Shown piece by piece: positions 61,801-64,000 of a stretch of DNA of 64,000 nucleotides. Within the stretch, counting starts at the first letter, position 1. Each line of letters opens with the position of its first letter. The notes under the pieces were generated by a model, which saw nothing but the letters and a program-made list of their open reading frames with translations, did no database searches and was not told where the DNA came from. The stretch comes from Axinella damicornis (Eukaryota; Porifera; Demospongiae; Axinellida; Axinellidae): the NCBI GenBank assembly GCA_963931865.1, contig OZ007509.1:4679947-4743946 (forward strand), written 5' to 3'. The position numbers and the translations under genes are program-made.

Positions 61801-63966
61801 TACAATAGAGTCATCTGCTCCCAGCCAACCTGTGTGTGTCAACTTCTCTACAGTGGAGGACAATGTGCTTGAGTCTACAGAACTGTTCACAGTGTCCCTT
61901 AGCACTTCTGATCCTGGTGTCCTGGTGAATTCTGCAGCAGCAGATGCACCTGTGACTATTACTGATGATGACTGTGAGTGACTCCAACAGGAATTAGTAT
62001 AGGACAGACTACACCCAGGAGTAGTTATGCGATAGAGTGACAATTATAGGTGTTTAATATTGCTGTAGTATATGTATATGGTGTCGGCTCAAAGGTTGAA
62101 GGAATGCTGTTCTTTCTGCTTTGGACTGTGGACACTGCCCATTAAAATGTCCGCCCATTCTAGTTTGCGTCGTAAGCTTGGGTTACTGATAGTAAAACAG
62201 AATTGTGCAACTAATATAGCTAATGATGGATGCATCCTTCTCTCACATTCAGCTGTGGAAGTTAGCTTTCAGCAGACTGTATACACTGTAATGGAGTCTG
62301 GTGATATTGTTGAAGTGTGTGTCGTTCTGTCTGGAGTTCTGGAACGTAATGTGACTATCACACTCTCCACGAGTAATGGCAGTGCAACAGGTAAGTAGTG
62401 TCATAAAATGCTTCAAGACAAATGCTTTTGAAACTTGCAGACAGTACAAGAGAAATGAAGATAGTTAGCTTCATTGCAGGAATATCTGCCAGCAAATAAG
62501 TCTTCCTTAACAATTTCTATGATATACTATCCCTAGAGATGCCTGGTATATAGATAGTCGGGACCTCTACTATTTCTCTCTTACAGCTCCAATGGACTTC
62601 ACCAGCACAACAGCCCAGCTCATATTCACAAGCTCAGCCACGGAACTCTGCAGGACCATCACAATTCAAGATGACCTTGTGATAGAGGAACCACAAGAGC
62701 AGTTTGGTTTGATGCTCTTCACCAGTGACTCAGTTGTTCAGTTCAGCAGAGAAAATGCCAGTGTTACCATCATAGACAATGACAGTAGGTAACTGTGTTT
62801 GGGGTTCTGTAAAATCATTCTCCATGGCACAAGACCAGTAACTGACATGTCCAGTGCACACCAATTTATATCATAGCCATATTAATGGTTTTCAGGATCA
62901 TTTCAAGGTACCAAATAAAACAAAAGGCAGCTGTTCATATACTGATTGGCATTATGGTAACTTTTCGCACAGATACTATCTGAATGTGTGTGTATTAACA
63001 ACAGCATTGCCTAGAGCCTGTAATTTATGAATATATACATCTACAGGGTCACAGTTTTCAATAGCAACCACTTTCCACATGATCAAACTACATCTACCGC
63101 TCAGTATGGAAATCTGTCAATTTTCACGACACAGTGGTGGACGTTGGATTGATGCAGGCTGCATACACCACAAGTGAAACAATGGGCTCAGTGTCTGTGT
63201 GTGTGGACATCCGTTCTGTCCAGTTAGCGAGGAATGTTTCTGTCACTCTCAGGAGTGTGACTGGTGGGGCAGCTGTGGGTAAGCCATTTGAATCTTTCAC
63301 TCACAATGCATGTGTACCAGATGCTATGTACCTACAGATATTTCAGCAAATGACAAAAGACTAATCTCCGATGTCCTTTGAGCCAGTTCTGGCTTCCATA
63401 AACATTGGGTGCCTTAAAGCAAGCTGCCCTTATCCGTTTTAGTATTAATGACTTTGGGAGGCTTTCTGAGCACCTTTCTCTGCTAGAGTTACTTTCACTT
63501 TCTATCATAGCTCCGAGAATATGTTTCTTCAAGCCTTCACTAAACTTCATTACGCTGAGAAGATCCCCCAAATTTACTGCCTGGCGACCGAGCTTTTGAA
63601 GTTCTCTCCCAATCATTGTTGACCTACCTGCATTTAGTTTGTCATTTACAACAGTATTCATCTCAAAGACAAGATTGAGTCTGACTTCCAAGGTTGATTC
63701 TAATGTACATTTCAGAATCTTACCCTTTTACACACATCTTGTATTTAACTGTTTCCTGTTGTTCTCAACAGCGGGTGTTGACTATGCAGCAGCCAGTGTA
63801 GAGGTTCAGTTTCAAATTGCACCGGACACACTGTGTTGCTCTTTCACTATCCTGGAGGACACAGAAGTAGAGCCAGTGGAGATATTTGGAGTGCTGCTAG
63901 AGACCAATGATCCAGCTGTTCGGGTGACAGACATATTTGGAAGCATTTCTATCAATGACAGCACAG
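17057..63966 (+). CDS. Giant secreted Calx-beta repeat protein with a somatomedin-B-like domain (5' part of gene)
   Basis: I placed 81 exons: signal peptide, a Calx-beta module, a Gly/Ser linker, a Cys-rich somatomedin-B-like domain, then 38 further Calx-beta modules, about 4,490 codons in all; the gene runs out of the window. Every intron is phase 1 and every internal exon is a multiple of three. Each module is split at the same place: the A exon (123-168 bases) ends near ...TA/G and the B exon starts near ..DYxxxxxxxxF, ends in D-D/N/S-D and carries the conserved E-x-F/E-S-F core. The N-glycosylation pattern is dense (RNVT, RNVS, CVNIS). Calx-beta domains bind calcium and occur in adhesion proteins, including sponge aggregation-factor core proteins; that identity is a hypothesis here, as the diagnostic C-terminal domains are not in view. 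No membrane segment occurs in the visible part. Confidence 0.9.
17206..17293. repeat. Dispersed repeat, copy 1
   Basis: Shares TTTACCAACCAATGA, TTTCAGCTTCATGATGTCACATC and CTTGGGACTTAGGTTCTG with 23246-23338. Lies in intron 1 of the Calx-beta gene. Confidence 0.75.
17381..17419. repeat. Short hairpin
   Basis: GTGGGAGAGGAGCACC is followed almost immediately by its near-complement GGTGCTGCTCTCCCAC. No other support for function. Confidence 0.6.
17943..18388 (+). CDS. Calx-beta module 1 (exons 17943-18083 and 18155-18388)
   Basis: Divergent founder-like module: VEIHFPNSTIDVVEGQQLVLCV in the A exon, VNIQDNDD at the end of the B exon. The B exon is the longest in the gene (234 bases), with a Ser/Thr/Ala-rich start and EQEGIEDFDVFIS in place of the usual E-x-F core. 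Its last 48 bases and donor are tandemly repeated downstream (18389-18563). Confidence 0.8.
18341..18563 (+). repeat. 58-59 base minisatellite repeating an exon end and its splice donor
   Basis: Four tandem copies of the module 1 exon end plus the following donor. Donors GACG|gtatgtt or equivalent lie at 18389, 18448, 18506 and 18564, spaced 59, 58 and 58 bases. Reading past the first donor leads to a stop within about 14 codons. Copies differ by only a few bases, so the expansion is recent. Confidence 0.85.
19037..19099 (+). CDS. Calx-beta gene exon 4: Gly/Ser linker
   Basis: 63 bases, phase 1-1, encoding a flexible acidic Gly/Ser linker (SASGSGSTSGSGDPQDQ) between module 1 and the Cys-rich domain. 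The SGSG motif could also be a glycosaminoglycan attachment site; that is a guess. Confidence 0.75.
19469..19615 (+). CDS. Calx-beta gene exon 5: somatomedin-B-like domain
   Basis: 49 codons, phase 1-1, with a Cys pattern close to the somatomedin B family: SCVAAGF, CC, PCG, RCYCDQNCFSFDNCCSDI, EVPC. The core CxCDxxC...DNCCxD matches the family signature; the extra leading CC is unusual. Family members are disulfide knots that bind matrix or protease-inhibitor partners. The domain is encoded by a single exon, as is typical. Confidence 0.8.
20363..20945 (+). CDS. Calx-beta module 2 (exons 20363-20530 and 20754-20945)
   Basis: The A exon is long (168 bases) and lacks the usual Cys (VNESEVVQLTVVAEG). 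The B exon has LLEGTESFSALL and FIQDNNG, also without Cys. So this module has no Cys at either of the positions where most others have one. The acceptor of the B exon is preceded by the long poly-C/CA tract. Confidence 0.8.
20645..20752 (+). repeat. Poly-C / CCA / CA microsatellite forming a splice acceptor tract
   Basis: About 72 bases of C broken by single A, then (CCA)n and (CA)n, ending directly in CACAG|CTGCTG, the acceptor of exon 7. The long poly-Pro/His open frames across it are artefacts. Confidence 0.9.
21397..23072 (+). CDS. Calx-beta module 3 (exons 21397-21534 and 22872-23072)
   Basis: Near-twin of module 4 (VSLQQ...SVAEGAGNVEVCVDL; VCEMIGVVDD, VEDTESFTVLL, IFDNDR). The intervening intron is 1.3 kb. 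Modules 3 and 4 look like a local tandem duplication separate from the main array. Confidence 0.85.
23246..23338. repeat. Dispersed repeat, copy 2
   Basis: Second copy of the element at 17206-17293, in the intron between modules 3 and 4. Confidence 0.75.
24040..24485 (+). CDS. Calx-beta module 4 (exons 24040-24177 and 24285-24485)
   Basis: Twin of module 3 with identical exon lengths (138 and 201 bases); the internal intron has shrunk to 107 bases. Ends ISDDDR. Confidence 0.87.
24672..25392 (+). CDS. Calx-beta module 5, type 1, unit I (24672-24803, 25180-25392)
   Basis: First module of the higher-order array. A exon VVVGLTQPAYAVTEGDTVMVCA; B exon with FTPVIGEQ, QPVCVNIST, VLESTELFTVSL and IDDEC. 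Type 1 modules have the longest B exon (213 bases) and a second Cys after the acidic end. Confidence 0.88.
25922..26394 (+). CDS. Calx-beta module 6, type 2, unit I (25922-26059, 26194-26394)
   Basis: VEVRFQRTVYSTTESDGIVEVCV; B exon VMCVNISVAQDG, VVEDTEFFGVTL, LDDDC. This is the only type 2 B exon that keeps the full acidic E-D-T-E segment (201 bases); units II and III have lost 27 bases here. Confidence 0.88.
26905..26927. repeat. Poly-G run (23 bases)
   Basis: Homopolymer in the intron before exon 27019. Confidence 0.9.
27019..27819 (+). CDS. Calx-beta module 7, type 3, unit I (27019-27156, 27619-27819)
   Basis: VQIGFQQDAYNATEDSGAAMVCV; B exon FDYTSTTRVVMF, MCVSIPVLQDG, ELFGANL, IDSDC. 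Confidence 0.88.
28099..28603 (+). CDS. Calx-beta module 8, type 4, unit I (28099-28236, 28406-28603)
   Basis: VVVGLEQDTYSVTEGQPVVLIC, A exon ending EGTAQC (extra Cys); B exon FCSNVTIQDD, IEEQQEQFGLML, ITDND. Confidence 0.88.
28979..29446 (+). CDS. Calx-beta module 9, type 5, unit I (28979-29122, 29252-29446)
   Basis: VDIRFMQTAYTTSETLGSVSVC, ARNVSVTL; B exon DYVPATIEVQF, VCHSFTILEDTEVEPVETFG, SINDST. The end is NDS/ST rather than DDD. Confidence 0.88.
29576..30149 (+). CDS. Calx-beta module 10, type 6, unit I (29576-29716, 29955-30149)
   Basis: IRVGFDPVVYTVNESEGVVTLC; B exon EDYIPTVEILTF, ECVNISISNDAVVEQQETFG, INDDT. Confidence 0.88.
30288..30968 (+). CDS. Calx-beta module 11, type 7, unit I (30288-30428, 30771-30968)
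   Basis: VQVSFTQSAFTVSEADGSVSVC, ends NTAIC; B exon DDYTAISSQPVTF, ICISISISNDGVVEETESF, IIDSS. Confidence 0.88.
31231..31802 (+). CDS. Calx-beta module 12, type 8, unit I (31231-31368, 31605-31802)
   Basis: LLVGFALPFVASEADGLVSVC, ends NTATC; B exon GDYTAISSQPVTF, ICIPISISNDG. The B exons of types 7 and 8 are close to each other, so type 8 probably arose by duplicating type 7. Confidence 0.88.
31904..32629 (+). CDS. Calx-beta module 13, type 1, unit II (31904-32035, 32417-32629)
   Basis: Start of the second higher-order unit. VVVGLTQPAYVVTEGDTVMVCA; VCVNIST, STERFTLSL, IDDDC. Confidence 0.88.
32895..33524 (+). CDS. Calx-beta module 14, type 2, unit II (32895-33032, 33351-33524)
   Basis: VEVSFQQTVYSVMESNDTVEVC; B exon only 174 bases: TQDGTVVTLDRG lacks nine codons including the conserved acidic ED-E-F segment. 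It still ends PDDDC. Confidence 0.86.
33890..34539 (+). CDS. Calx-beta module 15, type 3, unit II (33890-34027, 34339-34539)
   Basis: VQMGFQQDAYNATEDSGAAVVC; SDYTSTTRVIMF, MCVNIPVLQDG, IDSDC. Confidence 0.88.
34648..35118. mobile_element. Inverted-terminal-repeat element (CAGTGGCGGATCCAGG type)
   Basis: The left end CAGTGGCGGATCCAGGGG is matched inverted by CCTGGATCCGCCCCTG at the right end. A 5-base direct repeat GGCCT flanks both sides (34643-34647 and 35119-35123). No transposase is encoded in the 471 bases. It sits in the intron between modules 15 and 16 and is absent from the matching intron of units I and III as far as I can see. Confidence 0.7.
35372..36200 (+). CDS. Calx-beta module 16, type 4, unit II (35372-35509, 36003-36200)
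   Basis: VVVSLEQDTYSVTEGQPVVLVC, EGTAQC; B exon LCSNVTIQDDLITEEQREQFG. The preceding intron carries an inverted-repeat element (34648-35118). Confidence 0.88.
36600..37417 (+). CDS. Calx-beta module 17, type 5, unit II (36600-36743, 37223-37417)
   Basis: VDIGLMQAAYTTSEAMGSVSVC; EYVAASVEVQF, LCHSFTILEDTEVEPVETFG. Confidence 0.88.
37109..37147. repeat. Short hairpin
   Basis: CCAAGAGTGCATAAG and CTTATGCGCTCTTGG flank a 7-base loop; one mismatch in the stem. Lies in the intron of module 17. Confidence 0.6.
37518..38054 (+). CDS. Calx-beta module 18, type 6, unit II (37518-37658, 37860-38054)
   Basis: IRVGFDPVVYTVNESEGVVTVC; EDYTPTIEILTF, ECVIISISNDAVVEQQETFG. Confidence 0.88.
38230..38963 (+). 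CDS. Calx-beta module 19, type 7, unit II (38230-38370, 38766-38963)
   Basis: VQVGFTQSTFPVSEADGSVTMC; DDYTAISSQPVTF, TCIPINISNDGVVEETESF. Confidence 0.88.
39210..39813 (+). CDS. Calx-beta module 20, type 8, unit II (39210-39347, 39616-39813)
   Basis: LLVGFALPFVASEADGLVSVC; MCIPINISNDG. The A exon is almost base-identical to that of module 12, including flanking intron sequence. This is the last type 7/8 pair in the window. Confidence 0.88.
40068..40595 (+). CDS. Calx-beta module 21, type 1, unit III (40068-40199, 40383-40595)
   Basis: Start of unit III. VVVGLTQPAYAVTEGDTVMVCA; FIPMIEEQRTIE, VCVNIST, IDDDC. Confidence 0.88.
40974..41517 (+). CDS. Calx-beta module 22, type 2, unit III (40974-41111, 41344-41517)
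   Basis: Carries the same 27-base deletion as module 14 in the B exon (174 bases; TQDATVVTLDRG). The acidic end has changed to ENDC. Confidence 0.86.
41676..42421 (+). CDS. Calx-beta module 23, type 3, unit III (41676-41813, 42221-42421)
   Basis: VLMGFQQDAYNATEDSGAAVVC; SDYTSTTSVIRF, VCVNIPVLQDG, IDSDC. The internal intron contains a local duplication of a block that is single in unit II (about 41918-42120). Confidence 0.88.
42888..44514 (+). CDS. Calx-beta module 24, type 4, unit III (42888-43025, 44317-44514)
   Basis: VVVGLVQDIYSVTEGQPVVLVC, EGTAQC; LCRNITIQDDNVIEEQQGQFS. The 1.3-kb internal intron holds the tRNA-like inverted pair and two poly-G runs. Confidence 0.88.
43286..43530. mobile_element. 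Pair of inverted tRNA-like (SINE-head-like) segments
   Basis: Plus-strand 43282-43352 and minus-strand 43452-43520 share GGG-ACCGT near the start and a Pol III B-box-like TTCGAGTCC (43333-43341 plus; 43461-43469 minus) about 45-55 bases later. They face each other. Neither folds into a convincing full tRNA, so I call them tRNA-derived repeats. Confidence 0.4.
43737..43860. repeat. Two poly-G runs with duplicated flank
   Basis: Runs of 30 and 31 G (43737-43766, 43830-43860), each followed closely by a TACTTTGCCAT-A motif, so run plus flank is duplicated. Confidence 0.85.
44829..45362 (+). CDS. Calx-beta module 25, type 5, unit III (44829-44972, 45168-45362)
   Basis: VEIGLVETSYTTSEAMSSVSVC; DYSAATIEVQF, MCHSFTILEDTEVEPVETFG. 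At the B acceptor (ctcaacag|CAGG) a second AG three bases later (NAGNAG) could shift the product by one residue. Confidence 0.87.
45446..45501 (+). pseudogene. Partial duplicate of a type 5 B exon end
   Basis: GATCCAACTGTTCGGGTGAC...ATCAATGACAGCACAGGT repeats the last part of the exon ending at 45362, with a 9-12 base internal deletion and no acceptor of its own. It keeps the donor. It is a fragment duplication within the intron. Confidence 0.7.
45637..46186 (+). CDS. Calx-beta module 26, type 6, unit III first copy (45637-45777, 46001-46186)
   Basis: The B exon is 9 bases shorter than other type 6 exons (STTDNLTQ, missing three residues) and its Cys is lost (QVSVNISIS). Donor ACAA|gtatgg is weaker than in its relatives. 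Confidence 0.85.
46413..46987 (+). CDS. Calx-beta module 27, type 4, unit III second copy (46413-46550, 46790-46987)
   Basis: Begins the repeated 4-5-6 block inside unit III. VMVGLEQDTYSVTEGQPVVLVC; LCSNITIQDDLVIEEQQEQFG. Confidence 0.88.
47088..47624 (+). CDS. Calx-beta module 28, type 5, unit III second copy (47088-47231, 47430-47624)
   Basis: VDIGLIATSYTISEDMGSVSVC; DYVAATIEVQF, VCNSFTILEDTEVEPVETFE. Confidence 0.88.
47777..48754 (+). CDS. Calx-beta module 29, type 6, unit III second copy (47777-47917, 48560-48754)
   Basis: IRVGFDPIMYTVNESEGVVTVC; EDFTPTADILTF, with the B-exon Cys replaced (QIYVNISIS). Last module of unit III; unit IV follows directly, with no types 7 and 8. Confidence 0.88.
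48124..48198. repeat. Direct repeat, two copies of about 35 bases
   Basis: AGCTCACACCCACTC-TTAATGAGCATTCAAT occurs twice 40 bases apart in the intron of module 29. Confidence 0.8.
48880..49377 (+). CDS. Calx-beta module 30, type 1, unit IV (48880-49002, 49165-49377)
   Basis: The A exon is nine bases shorter than other type 1 A exons (123 bases), ending FSTS then G. B exon GGFTPVIEQQ, VCVNIST, IDDDC. Confidence 0.87.
49631..50396 (+). CDS. Calx-beta module 31, chimera of type 2 A and type 4 B, unit IV (49631-49768, 50199-50396)
   Basis: The A exon is type 2 (VEVSFQQTVYTVMESGDVVEVC) but the next exon is type 4 B (MGFTSTTAQLIF, LCRTITIQDD). So the five exons 2B-3A-3B-4A and their introns present in units I-III are absent. 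Phase 1 symmetry keeps the frame. Confidence 0.87.
50562..50786. mobile_element. MITE-like element with 35-base terminal inverted repeats
   Basis: The left end CATATGTGAACGCATCAAAT...GGGAATAA and the inverted right end differ at one base in 35. The 225-base element has no coding capacity and no clear target duplication. It lies in the intron after module 31. Confidence 0.75.
51041..52185 (+). CDS. Calx-beta module 32, type 5, unit IV first copy (51041-51184, 51991-52185)
   Basis: VDIGLLQTSYSTSEEMGSVSVC, with ANISSAQLARNVS; DYVAASVEVLF, LCHSFTILEDIEVEPVETFG. The internal intron (0.8 kb) is mostly repeat-derived. Confidence 0.87.
51240..51980. repeat. Repeat-derived intron sequence
   Basis: Contains repeated TTGGCG / CGCCAAATTTAA motifs (51290-51330, 51785-51870) around a GC-richer core of unknown origin (51430-51660) with a 90-codon open frame I do not recognise. 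Probably the remains of a transposable element. Confidence 0.4.
52301..52727 (+). CDS. Calx-beta module 33, type 6, unit IV first copy (52301-52441, 52533-52727)
   Basis: Both module Cys are lost: A exon VVTVFISVMD (Cys to Phe) and B exon QESVSINILSD (Cys to Ser). The terminal acid motif is NDNA. The internal intron is only 91 bases. Confidence 0.87.
53191..55891 (+). CDS. Calx-beta module 34, type 4, unit IV (53191-53328, 55694-55891)
   Basis: VLVSLEQDTYSVTEGQPVVLVC, EGTAQC; LCSNITIQDDLVIEAQQKQFG. Its internal intron is interrupted by the LTR retroelement at 53548-55566; exon sequences and splice sites are intact. Confidence 0.88.
53445..53483. repeat. Short hairpin
   Basis: TAGCCTCGTTCCCAG pairs with CTGGGAATGAGGCTA (one mismatch) around a 9-base loop. 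Confidence 0.6.
53548..53791 (-). repeat. 3' LTR of the retroelement
   Basis: 244 bases; differs from the other LTR mainly by a 9-base block (CTTCATCAA near 53636-53650). A GCAGGGAGA purine tract adjoins its inner edge (53792-53800) and would be the polypurine tract. Confidence 0.88.
53719..55187 (-). CDS. Retroelement integrase-containing polyprotein remnant
   Basis: Open frame of about 489 codons. From about residue 65 there is an H2C2 zinc finger (HGGLFSGH, then CRACLVC), then an integrase core with the D-D-E residues in VGVDVLQLP, LLSDRGTNF and DGLVERFN, then the C-terminal basic region. There is no in-frame ATG at its 5' end; the first codons overlap a different frame (55188-55286) that encodes a coiled-coil-like start (MATKQQLKSQLDSLQSENQR). 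That junction marks where gag to RNase H was lost. The frame itself is uninterrupted, so the deletion or insertion is recent, or the copy is mobilised in trans. Confidence 0.85.
55312..55329 (-). other. Primer-binding site, tRNA-Pro type
   Basis: Two bases inside the 5' LTR the minus strand reads TGGGGGCTTGTCCGGGAT. This is one base away from the 18-base site complementary to tRNA-Pro 3' ends used by many LTR elements. Confidence 0.8.
55332..55566 (-). repeat. 5' LTR of the retroelement
   Basis: 235 bases. Both LTRs contain two internal copies of TGTAGCCGACGGCGCGC about 31 bases apart at the R/U5-side edge. Confidence 0.88.
56460..57161 (+). CDS. Calx-beta module 35, type 5, unit IV second copy (56460-56603, 56967-57161)
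   Basis: VDIGLVQTLYTTSEAMGSVSVC; DDYVPATIEFQF, MCHSFTILEDTEVEPVETFG. Confidence 0.88.
57219..57504. mobile_element. MITE-like element with GCGCCTAATAA repeats
   Basis: The left end ATACCGTAGTCGTGTATTATT and the inverted right end ATACCATAGTCGCACGTTATT are close matches. Inside each end the unit GCGCCTA-TAA is repeated (57240-57305, 57460-57490). No transposase. Confidence 0.7.
57605..60665 (+). CDS. Calx-beta module 36, type 6, unit IV second copy (57605-57745, 60471-60665)
   Basis: IQVGFDPVMYTVNEMEEVVSVC; EDYTPTVEALTF, ECVNISISNDAVVEQQETFG. The 2.7-kb internal intron is the largest in the array and is filled with repeats and foldback elements. Confidence 0.87.
57779..58012. repeat. Dispersed repeat B, copy 1
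   Basis: Begins AGAGTCGGTAGACTCT and contains GTGTTTTCCTGGCC-AGAAGACTCCC; matches 58806-59012 with substitutions and gaps. Confidence 0.8.
58306..58542. mobile_element. Long foldback element (103-base arms, 31-base loop)
   Basis: 58306-58408 is an almost perfect inverted copy of 58440-58542; I see about one or two mismatches. Transcribed in the Calx-beta pre-mRNA it would form a hairpin of about 100 base pairs. Confidence 0.88.
58806..59012. repeat. Dispersed repeat B, copy 2
   Basis: Second copy of 57779-58012, in the same intron and the same orientation, about 1 kb away. The foldback element lies between the two. Confidence 0.8.
59284..59363. repeat. 25-base minisatellite, three units
   Basis: Unit ACATGTACCAGTGACATGTA, then CTAAC, repeated three times; the unit itself contains the palindromes ACATGT and GTAC. 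Confidence 0.85.
59712..59776. repeat. 25-base minisatellite, second block
   Basis: About two and a half further copies of the unit found at 59284-59363, 350 bases downstream. Confidence 0.8.
60095..60338. mobile_element. Perfect 62-base inverted duplication
   Basis: 60095-60156 and 60277-60338 are exact reverse complements, separated by 120 bases. Both arms are open in the frame LKQRSLSEELRRDAVEGMSL, a helix-turn-helix-like stretch that could derive from a transposase N-terminus; this assignment is uncertain. Confidence 0.75.
61230..61973 (+). CDS. Calx-beta module 37, type 1, unit V (61230-61361, 61761-61973)
   Basis: VVVGLTQPAYVVTEGDTVMVCA; GGFTPVIEEQ, VCVNFST, ITDDDC. NAGNAG acceptor at the B exon (gcag|CAG). 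Confidence 0.88.
62253..62784 (+). CDS. Calx-beta module 38, chimera of type 2 A and type 4 B, unit V (62253-62390, 62587-62784)
   Basis: Same 2A/4B fusion as module 31, and the B exon shares the derived LCRTITIQDD instead of LCSNxTIQDD, so the fusion predates the duplication that separated units IV and V. Confidence 0.88.
63135..63966 (+). CDS. Calx-beta module 39, type 5, unit V (63135-63278, 63772-63966)
   Basis: VDVGLMQAAYTTSETMGSVSVC; DYAAASVEVQF, LCCSFTILEDTEVEPVEIFG. Last complete module in view; the donor after 63966 is intact, so the gene continues. Confidence 0.87.
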
Positions 63967-64000
63967 GTACTAGAATTGTTGTACTAATTGGTTGCTGAGC

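Noticed and set aside
24672..63966. Ig, FN3 or cadherin repeats
   Set aside because: The E-x-F core followed by D-D/N-D ends and the intron position before DYxxxxxxxF match Calx-beta. The Trp/Cys signature of Ig, the Trp/Tyr pattern of FN3 and the DxNDN/DRE motifs of cadherins are absent.

Overview
The window looks like animal nuclear DNA, most probably from a sponge. It has short exons with GT-AG introns, dense families of inverted-repeat elements, long G/C homopolymer runs and an LTR retroelement. It also carries two metazoan-type gene families: Notch-ligand (DSL) proteins and a very large secreted Calx-beta protein. The sponge assignment is inferred from the Calx-beta architecture, which resembles sponge aggregation-factor and related adhesion proteins. 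No species was identified.

Left part, minus strand (1-14.4 kb): an intronless gene for a type II membrane protein (1183-2748), then two tandem paralogous DSL-type genes. DSL gene 1 (about 4302-8281) has signal peptide, MNNL, DSL, two EGF repeats, a Ser/Thr/Pro stalk, a membrane helix and a multi-exon cytoplasmic tail. DSL gene 2 (10714-14342) shares exact exon sizes at the 5' end, keeps only the start of the DSL domain, has no EGF, and gains a tail rich in tyrosine motifs. In both genes, reading through the donor just after the membrane helix gives an early stop, so each could make a short-tail and a long-tail isoform.

Right part, plus strand (17057 to beyond the window end): one enormous gene. 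I could place 81 exons, all joined in phase 1 and giving about 4,490 codons. They encode a signal peptide, a somatomedin-B-like Cys domain and 39 Calx-beta modules, each split over two exons. From 24.7 kb the modules form a higher-order repeat. Eight module types (1-8) occur in order in units I (24672-31802) and II (31904-39813). Unit III (40068-48754) is 1-2-3-4-5-6-4-5-6. Unit IV (48880-60665) is 1-(2A/4B chimera)-5-6-4-5-6. Unit V (61230 onwards) starts 1-(2A/4B)-5. Because every exon is phase 1-1, any exon-level duplication, loss or fusion keeps the frame. The most likely role is a secreted, glycosylated, calcium-dependent adhesion or recognition molecule; this is inference. The C-terminus lies outside the window.

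Introns and spacers hold the mobile DNA: an internally deleted Ty3/gypsy-like LTR element (53548-55566, minus strand) with a near-perfect tRNA-Pro primer site, several foldback/MITE-like elements, a tRNA-like inverted pair, minisatellites and dispersed repeats.
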